Part shown: in pieces, positions 33,649 to 44,650 of the stretch
Position numbering within the stretch: the stretch's first letter is position 1
Layout of the letters: every line of letters starts with the position of its first letter
Assembly: GCA_949318235.1 (NCBI GenBank)
Contig: OX439127.1
Span: 11,720,615 to 11,784,614, forward strand
Reading direction: 5' to 3'
Length of the DNA: 64,000 bases
Origin: Ecdyonurus torrentis
Taxonomy: Eukaryota; Arthropoda; Insecta; Ephemeroptera; Heptageniidae
Notes under the pieces: generated by a model
Told to the model about the DNA's origin: nothing
The model's database searches: none
Seen by the model: only the letters and a program-made list of their open reading frames with translations
Position numbers and translations under genes: made by a program

Positions 33649-36600
33649 CTGAAAGCAGACAAGTAAAGAAAATTGAGTAAACAAAACTAACATACTCAAT
33701 CACATATTGTAATAACATACAAATGCTGTCACTGGTAAATAGCAACGAGATTTAATCTCAGAGGGTGGATAGAAAAAGAATCAAACTTCTAATGTGACAT
33801 AAATATTCATGTGTGCTAAGAAAGGATTTTTTTATTTTTTTTTTATTCATTTTGCCATTTAGAGTTGATAGGTTTTGGCATATTTCTATGCACAGCAACC
33901 TGCTAACAACATTTTTGTTATTTATTTGACCCCATATTTATATAAAATATCACATGAGCAGGATGACAATCTTGGATTAAAAATTTCCGTGCCTTTCGAA
34001 GTTTGAGTATTTGAGTTTGAAAATTTGGAAACAAAATGCCAAAAATATTTGGTTTATACAGTACATCACATAAATGTATTATATTGATCTCAAATTTTCA
34101 TCGCAATTTATTAATTAGTAAACTTAACTACCAAAAACGTGAAATTAAAACTTTTTTCTACGCAACCGCAATCAATAAAATGTTTAAATTGAAATCACAG
34201 AGTCAAGGGATATTACTTATTTAAATTTGTTGAAATTTGTCAGCTTAATTTTTACTATCTCACACTCCCTAATTTTTCCTAATCTATGTGTTTTTACTAC
34301 TAGTATCATATTTCTTTTGTTGAACTATGTACTAATAAATTAGTAGTCCATTATTAAATTGACTAGTTAATATCACAAAGCTGAATTTTCCATAATACAC
34401 TCTTCTTTATACTGTACCTGCATGACAGGATTAGGTGGCTCATGTCTCCTAGGTGCTCGAGCGGGTTGTAAGGATATGTAAGCAGCAAACCAATAGAGAA
34501 CAGGGCTGGATGAACACAGCATTCGAGTAGTTACCTAAACACATATTCAAAATAAATTAGAATTATTATTGATGAAGCAAAGTGACAAGTCACATACCTG
34601 GACATGAATACACAACAGACAGAAGATCAGCAGGCAAATGGCATGTGCAATGTAGAGGAATGCTTCTGGAGGTGGTCCTTGTTTAGTTGAACCTGGCAAA
34701 GGTCGAGTCAGACGGAACCCAAGGAGGAGGCAATGACGTGGGTACCGAGACATGAATTTGATGCTCGAGTAAATAATGATACAAAAAATAGGAAGGGCAA
34801 GAAGAAAATTAGGGGCTTGTTTCCACTGGAAATATTTCAAGAAGCCTACATCCCAATAGTGACTTTGAACGTATGAATAAGCTAGTGGCAAACTTAAATT
34901 ACACCAAGCAGAAGGTTCACTGCCAGCAAGTTTATAATTATTATCCTCAGCATGATCAATTACAAAATCAGGCATATGTTGCCTATCATCAATGCAAAAT
35001 TTTCCAAAACTATAAACCTGGAACATTATGAATGGCAATACTGATACAAATACTGATATGGAAAGGGGGATCAAACATGCCATTACTTGTAATGGGATCA
35101 ACAAAATCAGTACCATATTGTTGGTAGATATGTTTTGAAGTAAAATACGCACCCGTTTGTGTATAGTAAATCCTACATTGAGAATACCATTAGAGCGAGT
35201 GGCGCATGCAAAACTGAAACTTAAGGAACTAACTTTAGGCTGTTGTAGGTGCAAAGCAAGAAATCCACTAAATGTGCCAAATGCATAAAGTGACTCTGAA
35301 TATGGCGCAGTAAAGAAAATACTAGCTGGATTGACACAGAAAAATACTGCACTGCGATAAGCTACTTCCTCGTCCCTCAACACAACCAAACTTAGATCAA
35401 ATAACATGGTCGATGCTTTCATAAATGCTCCTACACTGATGAAAGTAAATGCTATAAGCAGTAAACTGTCTGCAGAAACAAATAATGTCAGAGGAGAAAA
35501 TAGACTAGCCAAACATCTTGCCAAAGCAGGGAGCATAGGGAAAAATGCCAGGCAGTTTTCGTATGTGTATCCAAAAGTTGCGATGTGCATGAAATATTGG
35601 GCATCCCATCTCTTTAAGCCTCCCAGTAAAAAGTTAACTATAGTGTCACAAATGTGAGGAGTTTCAGTTGGATCTACTGGATGCGTAAACACTTTGGTCT
35701 CATGGTCTGGTATCATAGCATTGCTCACACACTGAAATCAAAATGACAATTGAACATTAATATCATTTATTAATTGTGAGATGTAAAAGTTTTCACAAAA
35801 TTACACTGTACCACTTTTACATTTAATCATAGCGCACATTCCAAAACTTACACAGTAATCTCATTCTTCCAAAAGTAATAGTAATTAAGTAGTTGTTGAA
35901 AAATTCTCACTATTCCAAAAATATGTAGTATCTAAAGCTGCTTACTTGGCATTATAAAAAATATCACATAATTTGTTTTAGATTAAGCTAAATGGTAATA
36001 ACCTATATATTTTCCTCACGTAATATTTAATTTAATTTGAATACAGGACAAATTCAGCAGATAGGCACCCAGTCACCTTACCTAATAATACCATAATTAT
36101 AGTACAGTAGCATACAGTATACTGTACCTAGTGTTAAGTTCCTGACATCTAACTCATTCGTCTATAGTAAGAATAACCAAGTGAATCATGAAGTTAATAA
36201 CTTTTGATACTAACTTTTTATGAAGCAAGGGTCTTTATAATGATGGCGAGAATACACATTTTAGAAAACTGTATTGTTAAACGCGTAGAACACCATGAAA
36301 AAAAAAAACTTGTCTAATATCCTAACATACCGGTACCTATATATCAACATTGATTTGACAGGAGTCATTGATTTTTAATTTATTTTTTAATTACGAAATG
36401 GCAGCTGCGGGTATATGATGTCACAGCTCACTAGTCTACATGCGCGGAAACAGGCAAGCTGTGATGTCATAAACCCGCAGCTGCCATTTCGTAAATGGAA
36501 AATAAATTAGAAATCAATGATTTTTGCCAAAGCAACGTTGATATTTAGGTATGTTAGGATATTAGAGAAGTTTTTTGTTCAAGGCGTTCTACGCCTTTAA

Positions 36601-37940
36601 CATCTCATCGTTTATCTGTGTTGTTGTTGTAGAAAATAAGTTATGTTGTACCTAATAGACAACAACAGTATGTAGCAGAATCTCTCTCTCTCTCTCTCTC
36701 TCTCTAACACACACACACACACACACACACAAGAAAATAAATAGTAGTCGTCTTTATTCAACAATATTAAAGAAAAAAAATTACAATTGAAAAAGCGAGG
36801 TTTAGGCCTGACAAATGTCTGACCCACTCTTACACATAACCCACATACACACACATGGTAACATTAATATCTCAGTACATATGTACTGTACGTGCAGATG
36901 TATATGCTAACAAGCCGTGTATGGTGTTTTCACATTATCTTATTTTTGGCTTATAAAATTTTACATAATATATATAAATAATAATAATAATAAATAAACA
37001 AATTAAATATATTATATGTGTGTGTATACAGTATATTATTATATTTAAATGGGTTTAATGTTTTCATGCACTGTTATACATATTATGCAAATTGATGTGT
37101 GACAAAAATCAGAATATATAATAATGAAAACACTTTACAAGGTAACTTCTACCTATAAGGTACCTTTTACGATTTTAAATGTTTACCATCCGTGCCTATA
37201 CCTATACATCAACATTTTGTACAATAATGCAGTGCACAGCTCTGTACTTACACATACTGCATTAATTGTTTGATTTATACACACATAAATATTACACACG
37301 TCATTAAATTATACTCTTTTGTTTTTTGTTGGTAGTGTTTAATATGCAGACGTAATTAGCAAATTATGGCTATATGCATAATCGTAAGATTTAAAGCCAA
37401 CGACAGAATAGAACGGAATCTGTACATGCAGAATTCTGTTTGTTTTATCAACCTAAACAACCAACCAATCTATTGTACCATCAAGCCTTTAAATATAATC
37501 TAAAGACAGAGTAGTAGCTATAGAAACAATATTATAATCACAACTATATGCACACAGAGGACTTTAATTCTATATCGCAATTAACCCTCGTTTATTATGT
37601 TCGAATATATGTAATTTCATTTTAAGAAATTTAAAAATATATAATATAAGTTTATATAGCAAGTGAAACGGATTTTAATGTGTATAATTTTCATAATAGC
37701 GATTCTCAAAGTATGTAAATGTATTTTATATAATAATAGTTAGTCATTTTATATATCTACGCAGGGAAGTTGGGCGCATGCACTATCTGGTCTGGAGGGT
37801 ATGATGGTATATTGATGGTGGTCTGAAATATATCATTTTCAGCTCTTTATAAAATAAAAAAAGTAGCTTACCTGAAGAAGTATAATAAATATCCTGGAAG
37901 ATAGGGCTAACTTCCAAATTTTAGCTCTTAGGGTGTACAT
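33496..37940 (-). CDS. PIGV: PIGV, GPI mannosyltransferase 2 (complete, 4 exons)
   Basis: PIGV is a multi-pass ER enzyme (family GT76) that transfers the second mannose, alpha-1,6-linked, from dolichol-phosphate-mannose to the GPI core. Reading the - strand, exons are 37940-37872, 35731-34598, 34534-34418 and 33648-33496, all phase 0 with GT-AG introns. They give 490 residues, against about 493 in human. Landmarks are SNAMIPDH, LLGGLKRWDAQYF with the luminal catalytic Asp at residue 66, CVNPASIFFTAPYSESLYAF, ATRSNG, WDVGFLKYFQWKQAPNFLLA, CIHVQ, and the C-terminal SNHFPWT, comparable to NFLPWT. Many hydrophobic membrane segments are evident. The start is supported by an in-frame TGA at 38015-38013 with no ATG in between. 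Confidence 0.95.
34418..34534 (-). CDS. PIGV: PIGV exon 3 (39 codons)
   Basis: It lies between TTTTAG's equivalent (GTTTAG) and donor GTACAG, and reads VTTRMLCSSSPVLYWFAAYI then SLQPARAPRRHEPPNPVMQ. SSP-x-LYWF-A matches the PIGV segment SSTPIMYWFPA. The preceding intron is only 63 bases. Confidence 0.93.
34598..35731 (-). CDS. PIGV: PIGV exon 2 (main catalytic exon, 378 codons)
   Basis: It starts after TTTCAG with CVSNAMIPDH and ends CIHVQ before GTATGT. It carries the RWDAQYF catalytic motif, the SNG motif and most membrane segments in one uninterrupted frame. Confidence 0.96.
36281..36596. mobile_element. TTAA-flanked fold-back MITE in PIGV intron 1 (316 bp)
   Basis: TTAA at 36277-36280 and 36597-36600 flank ends ACGCGTAGAAC and GTTCTACGCCT. 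The arms run almost the whole length, share CTAATATCCTAACATACC and GAAATGGCAGCTGCGGGT, and meet near 36440. Confidence 0.85.
36680..36731. repeat. (TC)n-(CA)n compound microsatellite
   Basis: TC units at about 36680-36706 are followed by CA units to 36731. Confidence 0.9.
36735..36845. repeat. Dispersed repeat, inverted copy of 46205-46325
   Basis: TCGTCTTTATT, GTTTAGGCCTGACA and GACCCACTCTTA occur in the same order as the reverse complement of 46205-46325, with moderate divergence. It may be a retroelement tail. Confidence 0.5.
37872..37940 (-). CDS. PIGV: PIGV exon 1 (start, 23 codons)
   Basis: It reads MYTLRAKIWKLALSSRIF then IILLQ, and ends CAG before donor GTAAGC. It joins in phase to SNAMIPDH, matching the N-terminal first membrane segment of PIGV (A-V-S-x-RI-L-x-L-x-LQ). 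The next intron is 2.14 kb. Confidence 0.9.
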
Positions 37941-37963
37941 GTTTTTTGTACAAATAATATCAT
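37928..37963 (-). promoter_or_regulatory. Possible short upstream ORF overlapping the PIGV start
   Basis: An out-of-frame ATG at 37963-37961 opens 11 codons and ends TAA at 37930-37928, overlapping the PIGV ATG. If transcription starts upstream of 37963, it could reduce initiation at PIGV. The transcript start is unknown. Confidence 0.35.
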
Positions 37964-38089
37964 AAATTGAGGAAGGATTGATGTTTGAATACGTAATTTT
38001 GGCAACTTTATTTCAGCCCCGCAACGAGCTGTTTACAAAATAAAACAGTTGCAGCAGTTGCAGGCTTGCAGGTAGTCCCAGATCCCAGA

Positions 38090-38346
38090 CAGCGTTGCCA
38101 GGTTGAAAATGTGTCAGAGCGCCAGAAGACTGGCGCGAAAGCGCCATAAGCGCCGCAGGCAAAAAATTTATAGGGCCACGCCCACTTTTGGCCCGGACAC
38201 GCCCACTTTCGGCCCTTTTTGCCCTCAAAAAGGGACCTTTTGGGGGCGTAACAGTGGCGCTTTGGCGCAAGCGCCACCGCCTTTGCGCGCCACAGGCCTC
38301 GTCAGAGCGCCATTATGGCGCTTAAGCGCCACACCTGGCAACGCTG
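38090..38346. mobile_element. hAT-type MITE (257 bp) with 8-bp target duplication, upstream of PIGV
   Basis: The ends CAGCGTTGCCAGG and CCTGGCAACGCTG are inverted. ATCCCAGA flanks both sides exactly (38082-38089 and 38347-38354). The 8-bp duplication and 5'-CAGCG (fits YARNG) indicate the hAT superfamily. The interior is GC-rich against an AT-rich background, with repeated TGGCGC/GGCGCTT motifs and CACGCCCACTTT duplicated. It starts about 150 bases upstream of the PIGV ATG. Confidence 0.92.
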
Positions 38347-38419
38347 ATCCCAGACTCCCAGACTCCCAGAGCTCAGAGCCAGACAGTGACGTAATATTCG
38401 CAAATTTAGATTGTTAGCG

Positions 38420-39630
38420 AACATTCGTAACCTTTCAAGGATCAATACCTTCCATATCTCAATTATTGATTATGAGGGGGAGGGGGGAGGGGACATTAAA
38501 CGGAAAAGAAAAAAAATACTATAATAAAAATACTTTTATAATTAAAACTTAATTAAGAGAACCAGAAAAAAGTTAAACTATATCCAGGATTCAAGCTTCA
38601 TAGTTTTATAGAGGGCATTTTGAAGTTTTAATGTTTGCGAACTATTCGCAAACTTCCACAAACTTTGCTTCCATTGCCTTTTCTATCGAATATTCACAAA
38701 CTTTCCTCCAGCTTTCGCTGCTGAAGAAAAAGAATTAGAATAGAATTGAGCCGCGACTTGTTGTTCACTTGTTGTCGAAACTGGCGCACTGGCGCGCACA
38801 CACACGCCCCCTTTTGAAAGCAAAAGTTTGTGCCAGCACGGGTGGCAAAAAAGTACAAAGTATAAAATACATCTTGCATTAAATAAATAATATTGAATAT
38901 TTTATATTAGTATATGAAAGTGAATGAAGATATTATATGCATAGACACAAAAATCATAGACTATATAATTACAGCAATTTTTGCTAATATGACATTAATG
39001 TTTGGTATTCGGACTGAGGATCATGATCGACATGATGATATTAACTAATAATTAAAGAACAGGGGTAACCACTACATCCGCGCGTATTCGGCACACGTGC
39101 AGGAAGTTTAAGGAAACGCAAGCAGTAAATATGCTTGCCAAAGAAAATAAGAATGTATGAAAAAAAAAAAAAAAAATGAAACATAAATAGATATATCTCC
39201 ATAATCATCCTCAAAAGTAAACCTGGTACAGTGGGCAAGTACCTCCATTTTGATTCTCTTATCACGTGGTTTGCTTGTCATGACATGTCAAGTGAGGCTT
39301 CCGTCCAAATATTTGTAACGCGCCTCTTTTCCATTGTTTTAATGCTTTTCCTTCCCTCCTTACTTGACTCCATCAATCATCATCATAAATCGAAACCAAT
39401 ATCAAAGACCTATAGTACCACACATATGACCACAAGGGCGTGGACATTTTTAACAAAATCCTAAACCCAAACCTTTTATCCCAATTACCTTACCCAATTA
39501 AACAATTACATATAGAAAACAAAAACAATTTTCAAATCGATTGTGGCGATGTGAGCTGCGTTAAAGCTCCACAGCCCAAACAATAGGCTAATTAGTTAAT
39601 AATTATAGCCTCGTACAACCAACCAACTAT
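38420..39630. other. Region upstream of PIGV, nothing identified
   Basis: Sequence with ATTCGCAAA repeated loosely near 38390 and 38650, and a poly-A run at 39160. I see no gene or structured repeat. Confidence 0.6.
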
Positions 39631-39633
39631 CTA

Positions 39634-41077
39634 GTTTTGGTCTTTGAATTTTGACCAGAACTATAGTTGTGGTCAAAATAGAAAAATCAAAAGCCGAAAA
39701 ATGAACATTTCTCAATCAATTATTTGAAATAAGAATAAGAGAGAGAGAGAGAGAGAGAACACATCACGTTAAATAAAAAAAGTAAAAATATTTATTTTAA
39801 TATTAACAACCCATAAGAGTGACTTTGTGACTTATGACTAATTTCCCTTATATTGGTTCAAAGTTCAAGTCCACCTTACTTTATCCAGTGATAACGATTT
39901 ATTTTAAAATATTTCTTGTTCGTATATTCAGTTGACTGTTTGTCTCTGTGCTGAAAACATGGTTCATAATTTTATAATATTCGTTAGAAACAGAATAAGA
40001 AAGTCAGAAGAAAGGGTTTGAATTTAAAAAGTTCACAACACACGTATATTGTTGGTGCGCAAATTATAAGTGAACATGGTTTATAGTGGTTTTATACATA
40101 GCTCTTATTTTACATTTAATCGTAAGTAGCCTCTTAAAATAATAATAATACTCTATTACTGAATGGACCACTTGCAATAAAATGTTTGTAATTGTTGCAA
40201 CAAGGGAAAATGATTTTTTTTTTTTTTTTGTAAGAAATGCATTAAGAAAATTTCAAATTATTTTAAAAAGTTCGCTCATTGCAAGTGGTCTTATGACTAA
40301 TTTCCCTTATATTGGTTCAAAGTTCAAGTCCACCTTACTTTATCCAGTGATAACGATTTATTTTAAAATATTTCTCTTTGTTCGTATATTCAGTTGACTG
40401 CAGTTTATCTCTGTGCTGAAAACATGGTTCATAATTTCATAATATTCGTTAGAAACAGGATAAGAAAGTGTTTGAATTTAAAAAGTTCACAACACACGTA
40501 TATTGTTGGTGCGCAAATTATAAGTGAACATGGTTAGTGGTTTTATATAGCTCTTATTTTACATTTAATCGTAAGTAGCCTCTTAAAATAATAATATAAT
40601 TACTGAATGGACCACTTGCAATAAAATGTTTGTAATTGTTGCAATAACAAGGGAAAATAGTTTTTTTTTTTTGTTTTTTTTTTTTTTTTTGTAAAAAATG
40701 CATTAAGAAAATTTCAATTTATTTTAAAAAGTTCGCTCATTGCAAGTGGTCTTGCTAGAGGGCAAACAGTAAGTTTATTTTTCGTATTGTCTCAATTTAT
40801 ATTCCGTATATCTATAGCCATAAGATTTAGAGATTATGGTCAGCGCATTCTAATCAAAATTATATCTTTCAGACCATATATTTTGCATAGTAAAATAATA
40901 AAATATAAGTGTTTTAACGCCTCAATTATATTACCAAAACATCATGCATTTGTAATAATTAGTCTTTTTTATCATTGCATAAAATTCTGAGTTGAGAAAT
41001 ATTCATTTTTTGGCTTTTGCTTTTTCTATTTTGACCACAACAAATAGTTCTGCCGGTCAAAATTCAAAGACCAAAAC
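39634..41077. mobile_element. 1.44-kb TIR element with an internal tandem duplication
   Basis: TA flanks both ends (39632-39633 and 41078-41079). The terminal inverted repeats are about 85 bp, beginning GTTTTGGTCTTTGAATTTTG. Inside, about 460 bp is duplicated in tandem (39831-40290 and 40291-40750), each copy ending in ATTGCAAGTGGTC and containing its inverse. No transposase frame remains. Short related GACCAAAAGCCGAAA motifs continue to about 41260. Confidence 0.8.
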
Positions 41078-41364
41078 TAAATATAAATGTTTACACCGGG
41101 TTTTGCTTTTTGCGAAATGCTCAAAACTAGTATGGATCAAAATTTCGTGACCAAAAGCCGAAATAAACTGGCATTCCGTTTTTTGGCAAAAAGCGACGAA
41201 CCAAAACCCGAAATGAGCAAAAATACCTAGTTTGGGTCAAATTCGGTTTTTGATGCTAAACATATATATAAATTATAAGTATCAGGGACCGTAACCGCCT
41301 ATAATATTTGTGGTTCTTAAAGGGAGAAAAAAAGAAGAAGAAAAAAACGGTTCTCAAAGGGTGG

Positions 41365-41527
<163 letters not shown>

Positions 41528-41531
41528 TTAA

Positions 41532-41861
41532 AGGAATAGATCAGAAAAAAAAACATAAGTATTTATATTACAAAATACTTGATGGGATTTATATAAATAA
41601 CTTAATTAGTTTGTCTCAAAAACCAACAGTAGCCCCGTAGCGCAGTGATCAGCGCACAACACTTTCATATTCATTTTTGCATGTTTCTGACGTCATATAT
41701 AACCATGAATTTTCACGCAAATTGCATACTTTACAGTATTTTCACGCTCTCTCGTGGGGTTATACATTAACATTCTGGTAAAAAGTTGTCATCAGTTTTG
41801 AAGATCACATTTTGTGTTTATTCATTAAAAAGCACATATGTTGTTTATGTGGTCTATGGCT
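41532..41861. mobile_element. MITE family 1, copy 2, with TTAA on both sides
   Basis: It is flanked by TTAA at 41528-41531 and 41862-41865. The ends AGGAATAGATCAG and TGGTCTATGGCT are inverted matches. Internal landmarks shared with the other copies are CTCTCGTGGGG and AAAAAGCACAT. The left side abuts a TA array. Confidence 0.8.
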
Positions 41862-41904
41862 TTAACAACAGGTTCTGCGAGCGGTTTCATAGGAACCATC
41901 AAAA

Positions 41905-42015
41905 AGCATTATCTCCATATTGATCAGCAAATCGTTTTAGGGCGTATTCCCATAGTGATCAGCAAATTGCTGTATACATGTATACAGCATTTTGCTAATC
42001 ACTGGAGATACTGCA
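41905..42015. repeat. Related GTGATCAGCAAA fold-back
   Basis: It contains AGTGATCAGCAAATTGCTG followed by TATACATGTATACAGCA and GCTAATCACTGGAGAT, forming a palindrome related to the 25150 element. Confidence 0.55.
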
Positions 42016-42044
42016 GTACTGTACAGTATACTATAGCATTTATA

Positions 42045-42545
42045 TACAGTACATAATTTTGTATAAGTGTGTTCTCTACACTATAGTTCAATTAAAACTA
42101 TAACTTATCAACATTATATATAGTTTCTCATTTGCATGTGTTTATTTTAGTATATCTATTTATAAATAATATTTACTCTTATAATTTGCACTTTTAATTT
42201 TAATTATTATATACTGATCAGTATTGTTCTCTTAGAGAATAGTAAAAAAAAAAAATGGTGCATAAAAATACAAAAATATTAACTGCTATAATACAATTTT
42301 AAAGTTATCCACATCTTTTTAAGTCGCTTAAGCAATCTGGTAAATAATCTGGTATTGCAGTTGTAATTGAAGATGTATAGTGTTTTGCTTACCGATTACT
42401 ATTTTCACATAAAAAATTGGTTAATTTTTTAATAATTATTATCAATAGTAGCAAGATATTATTAATTTAATCTATCGTGGATACTGGATATTATCTTCAT
42501 ATTATCTTAAATTGGATGTTTTAATGATCGTCTTGTTATTTAGCT
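42045..42545 (+). repeat. Partial copy of the 4.8-kb repeat (middle part)
   Basis: It matches 56505-57005 in order: GTGTTCTCTNCACT, ACTGATCAGTATTGTTCTC, TTATCCACAT, CAATCTGGTAA, and ATGATCGTCTTGTTATTTA. Confidence 0.75.
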
Positions 42546-42599
42546 CGATGTAAATATGAAAAAATCAGCCAAAAATTAGATAAAGAATGCTTTGCATAA

Positions 42600-42970
42600 C
42601 ATTTTGATATGATCATCGCAGTTATGCAGCGCGACATAACGCATTGTCCGCGCGCGGCAGCCGCTTCCTCTATAAGGTGTATGCGGATGACGTCATATTT
42701 ATTGCGCTTGGAGGCCATACTGGAGCAGTTCATAGCATTGCTCAGCATAGGACAAACTTCATTTAAGCCAAATTTCTTTGGGAAATCACTTAATTTTTTG
42801 TTATTGTTATTTTTCTCACATATATACTTGAGATACTAATTCAACATATATTTACAACATCAATGCTTTCAAAAATATTACATAATGTTTTTAAACTGGC
42901 AAAATGATTTTTTTCCCTATGCCACCCATGTTATTGAGTTAGCCAACATGGCGTCGACTTTAACATGAAT
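42600..42970. other. GC-richer unassigned patch
   Basis: GCGCGACATAACGCATTG, CGCGCGCGGCAGCCGCTTCC and a perfect TGACGTCA (CRE-like) occur at 42620-42700. Short frames on both strands resemble nothing known. A motif with CCAACATGGCGTC near 42945 recurs inverted near 48760. Confidence 0.4.
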
Positions 42971-43084
42971 AAATAGACCCTATACTGCACTCAAATCTCT
43001 TGCGTCACAGAGGCAAGCGACAGCGCTCATTATTGTGCGTTTTGCATATGAGAAAAAGTCTATATGCAAAAGTAAAAATTTCAC

Positions 43085-44650
43085 AACTGTATTCTGAAAT
43101 TTGCTTTATGAATTATGACATTTTTTTTAATGTACAGTATACGTGTTGTATTATCATTATCGCATTAAATATTACTGTCTACTTAATCCCTTAAATGCTT
43201 TCCTTATTGCCATTATTTAATGTTTATATACAATTAAATTTAAATCCGTGTTATGCTTATGCTCACAATTCTAGACAAATATAATTTTTAATTATAATTA
43301 TGAAATTTTAATAATAAAATAGACCGTCTATAAGAATCTATATGGAATTTTAAAATATATAAAATAAGAAAATGATTTATAAAATGTTTATATAAACAAT
43401 TTAGGGGGGGGGGGGTGGAATAAGCTATTGCAGTATTGCAGCTGGCTAAAAAGTTGTGAAGAAAGAAAAAAATGACATTTTGCAAAGCATACTAGATTTT
43501 AAATTTTTTTTTTTTTTTTTTTTAAGAACTTTTTAGTCCCATATAAGAGCCCGTGTTAATTTAACTGATTATTTTCTCTCTTCTGATGGTCACAGGTTCT
43601 GAAAACTTTATCATAGATAGCTGTTACTATTAACTTTCAAAGGGCATCATAATATACTCATTATCATAACTGTTAATTAAACTTTTTATTAGTTACAGTT
43701 ATTATTGCTAACAAGTATACAAATTTTTATATTATATTCTTTTATGAAATTGTGATACAATTAAATATATTTTAAATACCGATAAAAGTGCATTTTATTA
43801 TTTCTATATATATTTACTTTTCAATTGCTATTTAATGATATGCATCAGTTTTTTTTTACAAAGGTTAATTGCACTCACTATGTGTATTGTATATGCAATT
43901 ACTGCATATACAGTACACATAGTGAGTGTAACCAACCTTTGTAAAAGAAACTGATGCATATCATAAATGTTCACCGACAGCTAGACAAATACTTATACAT
44001 TTTTTTATTATATTAAATAATGAAATTGTAAAATTAAAAAAAAATTAAACGATGAACAAAGCTAAATAAATAGAAAATATTTATTAAATAAAAATTAAAA
44101 AATTAAAAAAATTATATGATAATATTATTTATATTTATAAATTTTATATTACGAATTATTATATGTTAAAATTTTTCATTCTCTAAATACTATCATTTTA
44201 ATAATTAGGAATTAATAAATATCTCTAATATTTTTAATTTAAAATATATATTTATATATATATTTAATAGTATAATACTTCTAGTACGTATAGTATAATA
44301 CGAGTACATACATATTATTATACAAATTCAAATAAGTAGTGAGAGAAACTAAAATTGAATATCTCCGTGAGTTTTTGGTCTATTTGGATGAAACGTACTA
44401 CCCCACTGATTGAGAAAATGTGCATTTTTTTTTGCCATTCCCATAATTAATAATAAACCCTTATAGTTTTCATCCATTTAGGGGGTGCAAGCAAGACATA
44501 TATCCTAAAGAAGACTTTCTTCTTTAGTATTCTTTAAATTAGGATGCATTGGTGAAAGCCAAAAACACTGTTTTCAAATATTATTTTCAATGCTTTTTCT
44601 CCCCCCCCCTCCCCCCACAATTATGAAGACCACCCAATTAGAAATTATAT
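43085..44650 (+). repeat. Partial copy of the 4.8-kb repeat (junction plus first third)
   Basis: It matches the end of one unit followed by the start of the next (59503 onward, and 54782-56400). Shared landmarks are CTGTATTCTGAAA, the poly-G run with GTGGAATAAGC, the 127-bp palindrome, and GGATGCATTGGTGAAAGCC. Confidence 0.8.
43836..43963. repeat. 127-bp palindrome, copy 1
   Basis: It starts TGATATGCATCAG and ends with the inverse. The stem contains ACAAAGGTT on the left, and the same on the reverse strand of the right arm. TAA on both sides may be a target duplication. Confidence 0.8.

Noticed and set aside
35406..35657. 83-codon open frame on the + strand
   Set aside because: It is a shadow opposite PIGV exon 2.
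38008..38417. Several overlapping open frames with Pro/Ala/Arg-rich products
   Set aside because: They are frames through the GC-rich hAT MITE at 38090-38346, which has exact target duplications and no coding sign.
42536..42839. Overlapping open frames on both strands in a GC-richer patch
   Set aside because: No family resemblance, short length, and no splice or start context. I kept it only as an unassigned patch.
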